DNA from: RPQJ01 sp044226195
GTDB taxonomy: Bacteria > Pseudomonadota > Gammaproteobacteria > Steroidobacterales > Steroidobacteraceae
NCBI GenBank assembly: GCA_044226195.1
Contig: JBGAHO010000006.1
Location: 1 to 64,000, forward strand
Reading direction: 5' to 3'
DNA: 64,000 nucleotides
The stretch's first letter is position 1. Each line of letters opens with the position of its first letter. Of this stretch, positions 9,663 to 17,426 are shown one piece after another. Position numbers and translations under genes: made by a program. Under the pieces are notes generated by a model. That model was given only the letters and a program-made list of their open reading frames with translations. It made no database searches and had not been told where the DNA came from.

Positions 9663-9868
9663 TCGCGCGTCGCGCGCGCACATAGAACCGTTCTTTTTTG
9701 CCCTGCAAAACGCGTGCTGGCATTCGCGCGGGCGAATGCTTGCATTTGTTAAGTAGTAATACGGTTGTGGCTGCGGCGGGTCGGGGCAGAGGATCGGCCC
9801 TGCATTTCCAGGGGCCGGACCGGGACCCAGTCGGTCTGGCGACACGATATCACCAACGGGAGCGCGAC
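9663..9868 (+). promoter_or_regulatory. Intergenic region upstream of the hydrogenase operon, with a 7-bp dyad
   Basis: This 206-base gap should hold the hydrogenase promoter. It contains a perfect inverted repeat, CATTCGC at 9721-9727 and GCGAATG at 9732-9738, separated by four bases, followed by a locally AT-rich stretch (9740-9762) unlike the rest of the window. A TGGCA sits at 9718-9722, but the downstream GC is one base too far away for a standard sigma-54 -24/-12 pair, so I do not call one. An AGAAC-c-GTTCT dyad followed by six T residues lies near 9684-9699 and might end transcription of the preceding gene. Confidence 0.35.
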
Positions 9869-10969
9869 ATGGGTCGTCAAGAGACGTTCTACGAGTTGAT
9901 CCGCCGCCAGGGAATTTCCCGGCGCAACTTCATGAAGTTCTGTTCGCTGAGTGCCGCGTCCCTCGGCCTCGCGCCGGCCTTCGCAGGCAAGATCGCCCAC
10001 GCGATGGAGACCAAGCCGCGCGTGCCGGTGCTCTGGATGCACGGCCTCGAGTGCACGTGCTGCACGGAGAGCTTCATCCGCTCCGCGCATCCGCTCGCGA
10101 AGGACGTGATCCTCTCGATGCTGTCGCTCGACTACGACGACACGATCATGGCTGCGGCCGGTTACCAGGCCGAGAAGTGCATCGAAGACATCATGAAGGA
10201 CTACAAGGGCCAGTACATCCTGGCCGTGGAAGGCAACCCGCCGCTCGGCAACGACGGCACCTTCTGCATCCCGGGCGGACGCCCGTTCGTCGAGCGCCTG
10301 AAGGAAGTCGCCGCCGATTCCGCCGCGGTCATCGCGTGGGGCTCGTGCGCTTCGTGGGGCTGCGTGCAGGCCGCCAAGCCGAACCCGACGCAGGCCACGC
10401 CGATCCACAAGGTCATCACCGGCAAGCCGATCATCAAGGTGCCGGGCTGCCCGCCGATCGCCGAAGTCATGACGGGCGTGATCACCTATTACGTCACGTT
10501 CGGCCAGCTGCCGGCGCTCGACCGCCAGGGCCGCCCGCTGATGTTCTACAGCCAGCGCATCCACGACAAGTGCTATCGACGCGGCCACTTCGACGCCGGC
10601 CAGTTCTCCGAGGCCTTCGACGACTACGGCGCGCGCGCGGGCTACTGCCTGTACAAGGTGGGGTGCCGCGGACCGACGACCTACAACGCCTGCTCGACCA
10701 CGCGCTGGAACGACGGCGTGTCCTTCCCGATCGGCTCCGGCCATGGCTGCCTGGGCTGCTCCGAGCCGGACTTCTGGGACAACGGCCCGTTCTACAAGCG
10801 GCTCGAGACCTTCCCGAACCTCGGCGCCGAAGCCACGGCCGACAAGGTCGGCGCGACGGCGGCCGCGGTCGTCGGCGCGGGCATCGCGGTGCATGCGGGC
10901 CTCACGGCCCTGCGCCAGGCCAAGGTCAAACCGAACAGCCCCAGCGCTTCGCCGGACAAGAGCGCCTGA
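9869..10969 (+). CDS. hyaA: [NiFe] uptake hydrogenase small subunit, group 1d (O2-tolerant type)
   Basis: 366 residues. A twin-arginine signal SRRNFMKF (residues 17-24) is predicted to be cleaved after AHA45. In mature numbering the proximal-cluster cysteines fall at 17, 19, 20, 115 and 120 (ECTCC and GSCASWGC), reproducing the supernumerary Cys19 and Cys120 of the [4Fe-3S] cluster in E. coli Hyd-1 and Ralstonia HoxK. Downstream cysteines for the medial and distal clusters are present (HDKCYRR, GYCLYKVGC, GCLGCSE). A C-terminal hydrophobic helix anchors it to the membrane on the periplasmic side. Start at 9869 follows GGGAG with good spacing and puts the Tat motif near the N-terminus. Confidence 0.97.
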   Translation: MGRQETFYELIRRQGISRRNFMKFCSLSAASLGLAPAFAGKIAHAMETKPRVPVLWMHGLECTCCTESFIRSAHPLAKDVILSMLSLDYDDTIMAAAGYQAEKCIEDIMKDYKGQYILAVEGNPPLGNDGTFCIPGGRPFVERLKEVAADSAAVIAWGSCASWGCVQAAKPNPTQATPIHKVITGKPIIKVPGCPPIAEVMTGVITYYVTFGQLPALDRQGRPLMFYSQRIHDKCYRRGHFDAGQFSEAFDDYGARAGYCLYKVGCRGPTTYNACSTTRWNDGVSFPIGSGHGCLGCSEPDFWDNGPFYKRLETFPNLGAEATADKVGATAAAVVGAGIAVHAGLTALRQAKVKPNSPSASPDKSA

Positions 10970-10988
10970 GCGAACGAGGAACTGAACC

Positions 10989-12782
10989 ATGAGCATTGCA
11001 ACCCCCAATGGCTTCCAGCTCGACAACTCGGGCAAGCGCGTCGTCGTCGATCCGATCACGCGCATCGAAGGGCACCTGCGCATCGAGGTGAACGTCGACG
11101 CGAACAACGTCATCCGCAACGCCGTGTCCACGGGCACGATGTGGCGCGGCCTCGAAGTGATCCTGCGCGGGCGCGACCCGCGTGACGCGTGGGCGTTCGT
11201 GCAGCGCATCTGCGGCGTGTGCACGGGCGTGCACGCGCTCGCCTCGGTGCGCGCGGTCGAGAACGCACTCGGGATCCAGATCCCCGAGAACGCGAACACG
11301 ATCCGCAACATCATGCACCTGACGCTGTACTCGCATGACCACCTGGTGCACTTCTATCACCTGCACGCGCTCGACTGGGTCGACGTGGTCAGCGCGCTGT
11401 CGGCCGACCCGAAGGCCACCTCCGAGCTCGCGCAGGCGGTGTCGCCCTCGTGGCCGCTGTCGTCGCCGGGCTACTTCCGCGACCTGCAGAACCGCCTGAA
11501 GAAGTTCGTCGAGTCGGGCCAGCTCGGCCCGTTCCGCAACGGCTACTGGGGCCACCCGGCCTACAAGCTGCCGCCCGAAGCGAACCTGATGGCCGTCGCG
11601 CACTACCTCGAAGCGCTCGACTTCCAGAAGGAAATCGTCAAGATCCAGACGATCTTCGGCGGCCGCAACCCGCACCCGAACTGGCTGGTGGGCGGCGTCC
11701 CCTCGCCGATCAACCTGAACGACACGGGCGCGGTCGGCGCGGTCAACATGGAGCGCCTGAACCTGGTCGGCTCGATCATCGACCGCACCATGGACTTCAT
11801 CGACAACGTGTACATCCCCGACCTGATCGCGATCGCCGGGTTCTACAAGGACTGGGCGGCGATCGGCGGCGGCCTGTCGTCGAAGTACCTGATGTCGTAC
11901 GGCGACCTGCCGAAGTCGGCCAACAACTACGCCGGCGACAACCTGATGCTGCCGCGCGGCGCGATCATCGACGGCAACCTGAACGAAGTGCACGAGATCG
12001 ACCTGGACAAGGAAGACGAGATCCAGGAGTTCGTGACGCACAGCTGGTACAAGTACGGCGACGAGGGCAAGGGCCTGCATCCGTACCAGGGCGAGACCAA
12101 CCCGAACTTCGACATCGGCGGCGCCAAGGGCTCCAAGACGAGGATCGAGGCGGTCGACGAGTCGGCCAAGTACTCGTGGGTCAAGAGCCCGCGCTGGAAG
12201 GGCCACGCGATGGAAGTGGGCCCGCTCGCCCGCTACGTCGTCGGCTACGCCAAGGGCATCCCGGAGTTCAAGGAACCGACGGACATGGTGCTCGGCAAGC
12301 TCGGCGCGCCGGTCACCGCGCTCTTCTCGACGCTCGGCCGCACGGCGGCCCGCGGCCTGGAGTGCAGCTGGGCGGTGCACAAGCTGAAGGACGAGTACAA
12401 CAAGCTGATCGCCAACATCAAGGCGGGCGACACGGCCACGGCCAACATGCAGAACTTCGAGCCTTCCACCTGGAAGCAGAAGGCGCAGGGCCACGGCTTC
12501 GTCGAGGCACCGCGCGGCGCGCTCGGTCACTGGATCGACATCGAGGACCAGAAGATCAAGAACTACCAGTGCATCGTGCCGACCACGTGGAATGCCAGCC
12601 CGCGCGATCCGGCCGGCAAGATCGGCGCGTACGAGGCCTCGCTGCTCGACACGCCGATGCACGACCCGAACCAGCCGCTCGAGATCCTCCGCACCATCCA
12701 CAGCTTCGACCCGTGCCTGGCCTGCGCCACGCACGTGCTGGACATGGACGGCAACGAGGTCACGAGCGTCAAGGTCCGGTAA
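10989..12782 (+). CDS. hyaB: [NiFe] uptake hydrogenase large subunit
   Basis: 597 residues, the length I recall for E. coli HyaB. The NiFe site ligands are Cys75 and Cys78 in RICGVCTGVH and Cys576 and Cys579 in DPCLACATH. The sequence continues 15 residues past His582, so it is a precursor that the HyaD endopeptidase should cut after His582. It oxidises H2 at the NiFe(CN)2CO centre and passes electrons to HyaA; the dimer is exported using the Tat signal of HyaA. A GAGGAA ribosome-binding site lies 8 bases upstream of the ATG, and the gene begins 19 bases after hyaA. Confidence 0.97.
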   Translation: MSIATPNGFQLDNSGKRVVVDPITRIEGHLRIEVNVDANNVIRNAVSTGTMWRGLEVILRGRDPRDAWAFVQRICGVCTGVHALASVRAVENALGIQIPENANTIRNIMHLTLYSHDHLVHFYHLHALDWVDVVSALSADPKATSELAQAVSPSWPLSSPGYFRDLQNRLKKFVESGQLGPFRNGYWGHPAYKLPPEANLMAVAHYLEALDFQKEIVKIQTIFGGRNPHPNWLVGGVPSPINLNDTGAVGAVNMERLNLVGSIIDRTMDFIDNVYIPDLIAIAGFYKDWAAIGGGLSSKYLMSYGDLPKSANNYAGDNLMLPRGAIIDGNLNEVHEIDLDKEDEIQEFVTHSWYKYGDEGKGLHPYQGETNPNFDIGGAKGSKTRIEAVDESAKYSWVKSPRWKGHAMEVGPLARYVVGYAKGIPEFKEPTDMVLGKLGAPVTALFSTLGRTAARGLECSWAVHKLKDEYNKLIANIKAGDTATANMQNFEPSTWKQKAQGHGFVEAPRGALGHWIDIEDQKIKNYQCIVPTTWNASPRDPAGKIGAYEASLLDTPMHDPNQPLEILRTIHSFDPCLACATHVLDMDGNEVTSVKVR

Positions 12783-12794
12783 AGGGGTAAGGCC

Positions 12795-13532
12795 ATGGCC
12801 GAATATTTCCCGACAACACCGCTCAAGAATCGCGTCCGGGAAGGCGCCTACAGTCAGGCCATCCTGCCTGAGGGCGAAGTCCCGGGTCCGATCTACATCT
12901 ACGACGCGGCCACCCGCATCTGGCACTGGACGACGATGCTCTGCATCGTCGTGCTGGCCATCACCGGGTACTTCATCGGCACCCCGCCGCCGTCCGTCGG
13001 CGGCGAGGCCGCGACCCACTTCGTGTTCGGCTGGATCCGCACGATCCACTTCAGCGCCGGCATGATCCTGGGCGTGGCCTTCCTGCTGCGCCTCTACCGC
13101 GTCTTCGTCGGCGGCAGGCATGCGCGGCAGATCTTCTGGGTGCCGTTCTGGCGACCGCAGTGGTACAAGGAACTGCTCGACGACGTGCTCGTCTATGCGT
13201 TCGTGAAGAAGCCGAAGGACTTCGTGGGGCACAATCCCCTCGCGCACTTCGCGATGTTCTTCATGTTCCTGCTGCCGCTGATCGTGATGCTGCTCACGGG
13301 CTTCGCCCTGTTCGCCGAAGGCGCCGGCACGCAGAGCGCGTGGTACAAGGCGTTCGGCTGGGTGTTCGGGGTGCTGGGCGACTCGATGACGGTCCACACG
13401 GTGCATCACTGCGCCATGTGGGTGATCATCGTGTTCTCGATGGTCCACATGTACATGGCGATCCGCCAGGACATGACCCAGCGCCAGACGACGATCAGCG
13501 CGATGGTGAACGGCTGGAGGTTCTACCGCTGA
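12795..13532 (+). CDS. hyaC: Ni/Fe-hydrogenase b-type cytochrome subunit
   Basis: 245 residues with four predicted membrane helices, matching HyaC/HupC/HoxZ. Haem-b histidines are visible in RIWHWTTML, RTIHFSAG, and the VHTVHHCAMW and SMVHMYMA helices. It anchors the hydrogenase dimer to the cytoplasmic membrane and transfers electrons to quinone. It starts 12 bases after hyaB with an AAGG ribosome-binding site. A long hairpin follows before the maturation genes, which may set the ratio of structural to assembly proteins. Confidence 0.95.
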   Translation: MAEYFPTTPLKNRVREGAYSQAILPEGEVPGPIYIYDAATRIWHWTTMLCIVVLAITGYFIGTPPPSVGGEAATHFVFGWIRTIHFSAGMILGVAFLLRLYRVFVGGRHARQIFWVPFWRPQWYKELLDDVLVYAFVKKPKDFVGHNPLAHFAMFFMFLLPLIVMLLTGFALFAEGAGTQSAWYKAFGWVFGVLGDSMTVHTVHHCAMWVIIVFSMVHMYMAIRQDMTQRQTTISAMVNGWRFYR

Positions 13533-13566
13533 TCGGCGGCTGACATCCGCGGCCCGTCCAGGGCCC

Positions 13567-13624
13567 AACGGGACAGCGGGACGAGGGGCGCCTCCGCCCC
13601 GAACTCCCCCTGTCCCGTTATACT
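13567..13624 (+). terminator. Nested hairpin between hyaC and hyaD (attenuator or partial terminator)
   Basis: An outer perfect 10-bp inverted repeat, AACGGGACAG at 13567-13576 with CTGTCCCGTT at 13610-13619, encloses an inner 6-bp stem, GGGGCG at 13585-13590 with CGCCCC at 13595-13600. The sequence right after the outer stem is TATACTTTT, T-rich in an otherwise GC-rich region. This could end or attenuate transcription after the structural genes; alternatively TATACT at 13619-13624 is a -10 element for the maturation genes, though no -35 box is visible. Confidence 0.5.
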
Positions 13625-13668
13625 TTTGGAACGCGTCCAATTCACGCCGACGGGGGCAGACGGACGAT

Positions 13669-14340
13669 ATGACACAGGAATCCGCGGCCAATCGCCGCAT
13701 CGTCGCACTCGGGGTGGGCAACCTGCTGTGGGCCGACGAAGGCTTCGGCGTGCGCTGCGTCGAGGAACTCGGCAACGGCTGGGACTTCAGCCCGGAGATC
13801 GAGATCCTCGACGGCGGCACGCTCGGCCTCGCGCTGGTGCCGCTGCTGCTCGACGCCACGCACGTGCTGCTGTTCGACGCCGTGGCGCACCACGGCGAGC
13901 CCGGGTCACTGGTGGTGGCCCGCGACGAGGAAGTGCCGAAGCTGCTGAGCATCGGCAAGATGAGCCTGCACCAGGTGGGCGTGAACGACATCCTCGCCAG
14001 CCTCGAGCTGCTGAACCACAAGCCGCAGCACTTCACCGTGGTCGGCGTGAAGCCGGTCGAGCTCGCGGACTACGGCGGCAGCCTGACGCCGCAGGTGCAG
14101 GCGCAGGTCGAGCCCGCGCTTGCGCTCGGCATCCAGGAACTCGCCCGCTGGGGAGTAGCCGCCACGCGCCGCGCGAGCGGCGAGAGCCGCGACGTGGTCA
14201 TCGCAGCGCTCGCACGGGCGCGCTACGAGGACGAACGACCGTCCCCCGACGTGGCGTGCCGGGTCGGCGACGAGCGCTTCCTGGCGCTGCGTGCGGCGGC
14301 CGAAGCGAAACAACGCACGGACGATGGGGAGGCTCGATGA
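13669..14340 (+). CDS. hyaD: Hydrogenase maturation endopeptidase
   Basis: 223 residues of the HyaD/HupD/HoxM family. The N-terminal LGVGNLLWADEGFGVR motif contains the first nickel-sensing acidic residue, followed by ILDGGTLGLALVPLL and an LFDAVAHHGEPGS segment. It checks that nickel has been inserted in HyaB and removes the C-terminal tail. Family proteases are often about 160-210 residues, so this one has a modest C-terminal extension. The TGA overlaps the ATG of hyaE by four bases (ATGA), indicating coupled translation. Confidence 0.93.
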   Translation: MTQESAANRRIVALGVGNLLWADEGFGVRCVEELGNGWDFSPEIEILDGGTLGLALVPLLLDATHVLLFDAVAHHGEPGSLVVARDEEVPKLLSIGKMSLHQVGVNDILASLELLNHKPQHFTVVGVKPVELADYGGSLTPQVQAQVEPALALGIQELARWGVAATRRASGESRDVVIAALARARYEDERPSPDVACRVGDERFLALRAAAEAKQRTDDGEAR

Positions 14341-14735
14341 GCGAAGTGCTCGAGGCACTGGCCGGGCATCCGGCCTGCGACGTGGTCCGCAAGGCGGACC
14401 TCGACGAATTCCTGGCGCGCAACCCGCGTGCCCTGCTCTTCTTCAGCGGCGATACGGCCCAGCGCCCCGAAGGCCTGGACGTGGCCGTCGTCGTGCGCGA
14501 GCTCGTCACGAGCTACGAGGGTCGGCTGCGCGTCGGCTTCGTGGACCGCCGCGACGAGACCGCGCTGATGACCCGATTCGGCGTCGTCGTGACGCCCGCC
14601 GTCGTGTACGTGCGCGACGGCCAGCCCGCGGAGCTGGTGGCGCGCATGCGCGACTGGCCCGTCTTTGCACAAGCCTGCGACCGGCTGCTCGCCCCCGGCG
14701 ACGCGCCGGCGCCGACCCTCGGAGGTAACGCATGA
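14337..14735 (+). CDS. hyaE: Hydrogenase-1 assembly protein HyaE/HoxO-like (thioredoxin fold)
   Basis: 132 residues with the thioredoxin-like fold of the HyaE/HupG/HoxO family but without a CxxC redox pair. Homologues bind the Tat signal of the small subunit and protect it during assembly of O2-tolerant hydrogenases. The motifs LLFFSGD and FGVVVTPAVVYVRDGQ fit the family. It overlaps hyaD by ATGA at the 5' end and hyaF by four bases at the 3' end. The same reading frame is open far upstream inside hyaD, but that part is out of frame with hyaD and not coding. Confidence 0.9.
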   Translation: MSEVLEALAGHPACDVVRKADLDEFLARNPRALLFFSGDTAQRPEGLDVAVVVRELVTSYEGRLRVGFVDRRDETALMTRFGVVVTPAVVYVRDGQPAELVARMRDWPVFAQACDRLLAPGDAPAPTLGGNA

Positions 14736-15586
14736 CCGACCACGCGCTCATCTGGCACAAGAAGGCCCCGGAAGACACCGCCGTCAGCGGCGACGACCAG
14801 CTGCGCCTGATCGGCATGCCGACCGGGCTCGTGCGCCCCGCGCGCCAGGCCATGGCGGCCGACCAGCTCTCGCCCGAGGCGCGCGACATCCTCCACCACG
14901 TCATCGCCGACCTGCGCCAGCGGGTCGACGCGCCGGACGCGCCGGCCCGGCGCTATGCGCTGAGCCAGCTCGACGAGGCCGGCAAGGCCGCGGTCGCCGA
15001 CATCCTCGGCGAGGGCGACGTCTGGGCCAAGGTCGGGGTCGGCCGCGACTTCTGTCGCGTCGTCGAGTCGGTGATGGCCGGCATCTGGCGCCTCGAGGCG
15101 AGCAACGAGCACGGCGTCACGGACGAGTGGCTCGAAGTCGGCGCGGTGCCCGAGCCGTTCCTGCGCGTCGCCCGCGACGGGACGCGGGAGCGCATCGAGA
15201 TCCCGAAGCAGATGCCGCAGGGCGCGATGAATGCCCCGTTCCTGCTGGCCGAACTGCAGGACCGCTCGAGCAAGTACGTGCCGGGCGAGGAGAACCACGT
15301 CATCAACTTCACGCTGCTGCCGCTCACCGAGGTGGACGCGGAGGTGCTGACGCAGGTGCTCGGCCAGGCACCGCTGTTCATCCGCTCGGGCGGCTACGGC
15401 AGCTCGCGCGTGTTCGCCACGGGCCTCCGCCACGTGTGGGCGGTGCAGTACGTCAACGGTCTCGGCAAGGTCATCCTCGACACGCTCGAGGTCGGCGGCG
15501 TGCCGATCGCCGTGGTCGCGGCGAAGGAAGACTTCGAGGATTCCTCCGAGCGGCTCGCGGAGATCCTGGAGGCCTTCGCGTCATGA
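14732..15586 (+). CDS. hyaF: Hydrogenase expression/assembly protein HyaF/HupH/HoxQ-like
   Basis: 284 residues, typical for the HupH/HyaF/HoxQ family, which acts with HyaE in maturing the FeS small subunit of membrane hydrogenases. The C-terminal half carries the family motif region IRSGGYGSSRVFATGLRHVWAVQY. The start ATG overlaps the hyaE stop and the stop overlaps the next start (ATGA), so four maturation genes form a translationally coupled chain. I see nothing unusual in its length or composition. Confidence 0.92.
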   Translation: MTDHALIWHKKAPEDTAVSGDDQLRLIGMPTGLVRPARQAMAADQLSPEARDILHHVIADLRQRVDAPDAPARRYALSQLDEAGKAAVADILGEGDVWAKVGVGRDFCRVVESVMAGIWRLEASNEHGVTDEWLEVGAVPEPFLRVARDGTRERIEIPKQMPQGAMNAPFLLAELQDRSSKYVPGEENHVINFTLLPLTEVDAEVLTQVLGQAPLFIRSGGYGSSRVFATGLRHVWAVQYVNGLGKVILDTLEVGGVPIAVVAAKEDFEDSSERLAEILEAFAS

Positions 15587-16245
15587 GCCGCCCGTTCGAG
15601 AGCAGCTACGGCGGCGACGGCTCGAAGATCGCGGACGACACGCGCCTCGAGTGCGGCATCTGCTGGTGGGTCTACGACCCGGCGCTCGGCGAGGAAGTGA
15701 ACCAGATCCCGCCCGGCACGCCGTTCCGGCTGCTGCCGGACACCTGGACCTGTCCGAACTGCGCGGCCGAGAAATCGAAGTTCATGGTCATCGGCAGCGC
15801 CGGCCCGGCCGAGGAAGGCGCGGTGCAGCGGCTCGCGAACGCCTACCGTCGCGCCGCGCTCAAGGTGAAGGGCATGCCGATCTACAACCCGACGCTGGCC
15901 GTCGAGGCGATCGGCTTCCGCGAGGACCAGGGCCGCCACACGGGCGTGATGGTCACGCCGTGGTTCATGAACCTGACGGTGATCCCGTCGGCGGACGACC
16001 TGAAGGTCTGGGTCGACGGCGGCAAGGCGCGCCTCGCCTTCCCGTCCGGCGCGTACGACTTCACGGTCTACGACCTGCCCGAGTTCGGCCTGATCGGCTA
16101 CTGCTCGCTGTTCTCGACCATGACCGAGTTCACCGACCACGAGGCGGCACAGCTCGCGGCCCAGGCGGCCGCGGACGGCCTCTTCAGCGTCGACGAGCCC
16201 GAACCGCGACCGACGCTGTCGCGGCGCCAGCTGCTCGGCGGCTGA
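15583..16245 (+). CDS. Rubredoxin fused to HybE/HupJ-type hydrogenase chaperone (HoxR-HoxT fusion)
   Basis: 220 residues. Residues 1-70 form a rubredoxin with the iron ligands in LECGICWWVYDP and TWTCPNCAAEKS. Residues about 75-200 match the HybE/HupJ/HoxT chaperone family (NPTLAVEAIGF, GVMVTPWFMNLTVIP, FTVYDLPEFG). In Ralstonia the two functions are separate genes, hoxR and hoxT, and HoxR is needed for the O2-tolerant enzyme under air. Fusion here ties a redox partner to the chaperone. A hypC-like hoxL is missing from the operon, as are the hyp genes. The stop is 14 bases ahead of the antiporter gene. Confidence 0.88.
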   Translation: MSRPFESSYGGDGSKIADDTRLECGICWWVYDPALGEEVNQIPPGTPFRLLPDTWTCPNCAAEKSKFMVIGSAGPAEEGAVQRLANAYRRAALKVKGMPIYNPTLAVEAIGFREDQGRHTGVMVTPWFMNLTVIPSADDLKVWVDGGKARLAFPSGAYDFTVYDLPEFGLIGYCSLFSTMTEFTDHEAAQLAAQAAADGLFSVDEPEPRPTLSRRQLLGG

Positions 16246-16259
16246 GGGAGTCCCGCGCG

Positions 16260-17426
16260 ATGACCAACACCGCGATCCTCGCGGTCTCCGCGCTGCTGGT
16301 TTTCGCCTACCTGCTCGACATTTTCGGGCGCCGCACCAAGCTGCCGGCCGTGGTCCTGCTGGTCGCGACCGGCATGGTCGGCCGACAGGTGATGGAGCGG
16401 CTCGACCTGCACTTGCACTGGGTCGACCCGCTGCTGCCCGCGATCGGCACCTTCGGCCTGATCCTGATCGTGCTCGAGGGCGCGCTCGACCTGTCCCTGC
16501 GCCGCGAGCGCCTCGGGCTGATCGGCCGCGCCACGTTCTCCGCCACGGCCGGGTTCCTCGCCTGCGTCGTCCTGCTGACGCTGATGTTCCAGTACGCGCT
16601 CGGCCTGCCCCCGGCGCTCGCGTCGCTCGCCGCCATGCCGTTCGCGGTCATCTCGAGCGCGGTGGCGATCCCGAATTCGGCCGGGCTGCCGGACGATGCC
16701 CGCGAGTTCATCGTGTACGAGAGCTCGCTGTCGGACATCATCGGCATCCTCGTGTTCTATTCCTGGCTGCAGGCGAACGGCTCGCACGCCGCCTTTGCGC
16801 AGAGCTTCGTCGGCGGCGGCTTCGTCTCGCTGCTGGCCGCGATCGTCGCGGCGCTCGGCCTGCTGTACCTGATCAGTCGCGTCGAGGGCCACGTGCGCTT
16901 CCTGCCGCTGCTGGCCGGCCTCGCGCTGATCTACGCGATCGGCAAGTCGCTGCACCTCTCGCCGCTGATCGTCGTGCTCGTCTGCGGTCTGGTGCTTAAC
17001 AACACACAGCTGATTACCCGCGTGCCACGACTGGCCTGGATCGTCCGTGACGGGTTCGACGACACACTCGCGGAGTTCAAGGGCCTGGTGGCCGAACTCA
17101 CCTTCGCGACCAAGAGCTTCTTCTTCCTGTTGCTCGGCTACTGGACCGACGTCGCGCACATGGCCGACTGGCGGGCCTGGGCGGTCACGGTCGCCGCCCT
17201 CGGCGCGATCTATCCCGCCCGCACGGCGATCCTGTGGCTGCTGCGCCAGCGACACGCGCGGCGGCTCGTGTGGGTGGCGCCCCGCGGCCTGATCACGGTG
17301 CTGCTGTTCCTGACGGCCGCCGACACCGGTCTGCTCGGCGACTTCCCGTTCGGCGCGGTCATGCTGCTGGTGCTGGTGACGGCGTCACTCACCGCGCTCG
17401 CGCACCGCTCGCCTCAGAAGGTGTAG
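16260..17426 (+). CDS. Cation:proton antiporter, CPA family membrane protein
   Basis: 388 residues with about 11-12 predicted membrane helices covering nearly the whole length and no cytosolic RCK domain. The helix SLAAMPFAVISSAVAIPNSAGL and the acidic YESSLSDIIGILVFY helix match the ion-binding helices of Na+/H+ exchangers. It probably exchanges Na+ or K+ for protons. It lies only 14 bases after the hydrogenase operon and may be read through from it, although a functional link is speculative. Its last 13 bases overlap the convergent DUF481 gene. Confidence 0.85.
   Translation: MTNTAILAVSALLVFAYLLDIFGRRTKLPAVVLLVATGMVGRQVMERLDLHLHWVDPLLPAIGTFGLILIVLEGALDLSLRRERLGLIGRATFSATAGFLACVVLLTLMFQYALGLPPALASLAAMPFAVISSAVAIPNSAGLPDDAREFIVYESSLSDIIGILVFYSWLQANGSHAAFAQSFVGGGFVSLLAAIVAALGLLYLISRVEGHVRFLPLLAGLALIYAIGKSLHLSPLIVVLVCGLVLNNTQLITRVPRLAWIVRDGFDDTLAEFKGLVAELTFATKSFFFLLLGYWTDVAHMADWRAWAVTVAALGAIYPARTAILWLLRQRHARRLVWVAPRGLITVLLFLTAADTGLLGDFPFGAVMLLVLVTASLTALAHRSPQKV

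Noticed and set aside
9718..9735. Sigma-54 promoter upstream of hyaA
   Set aside because: The TGGCA and GC elements are one base too far apart and the -12 consensus is poor.
10926..14036. 1036-codon open frame on the minus strand across the hydrogenase genes
   Set aside because: It mirrors hyaA-hyaD in antisense; the reading has the Arg/Val/Asp-rich composition typical of antisense frames in high-GC DNA, and the plus-strand genes are conserved.
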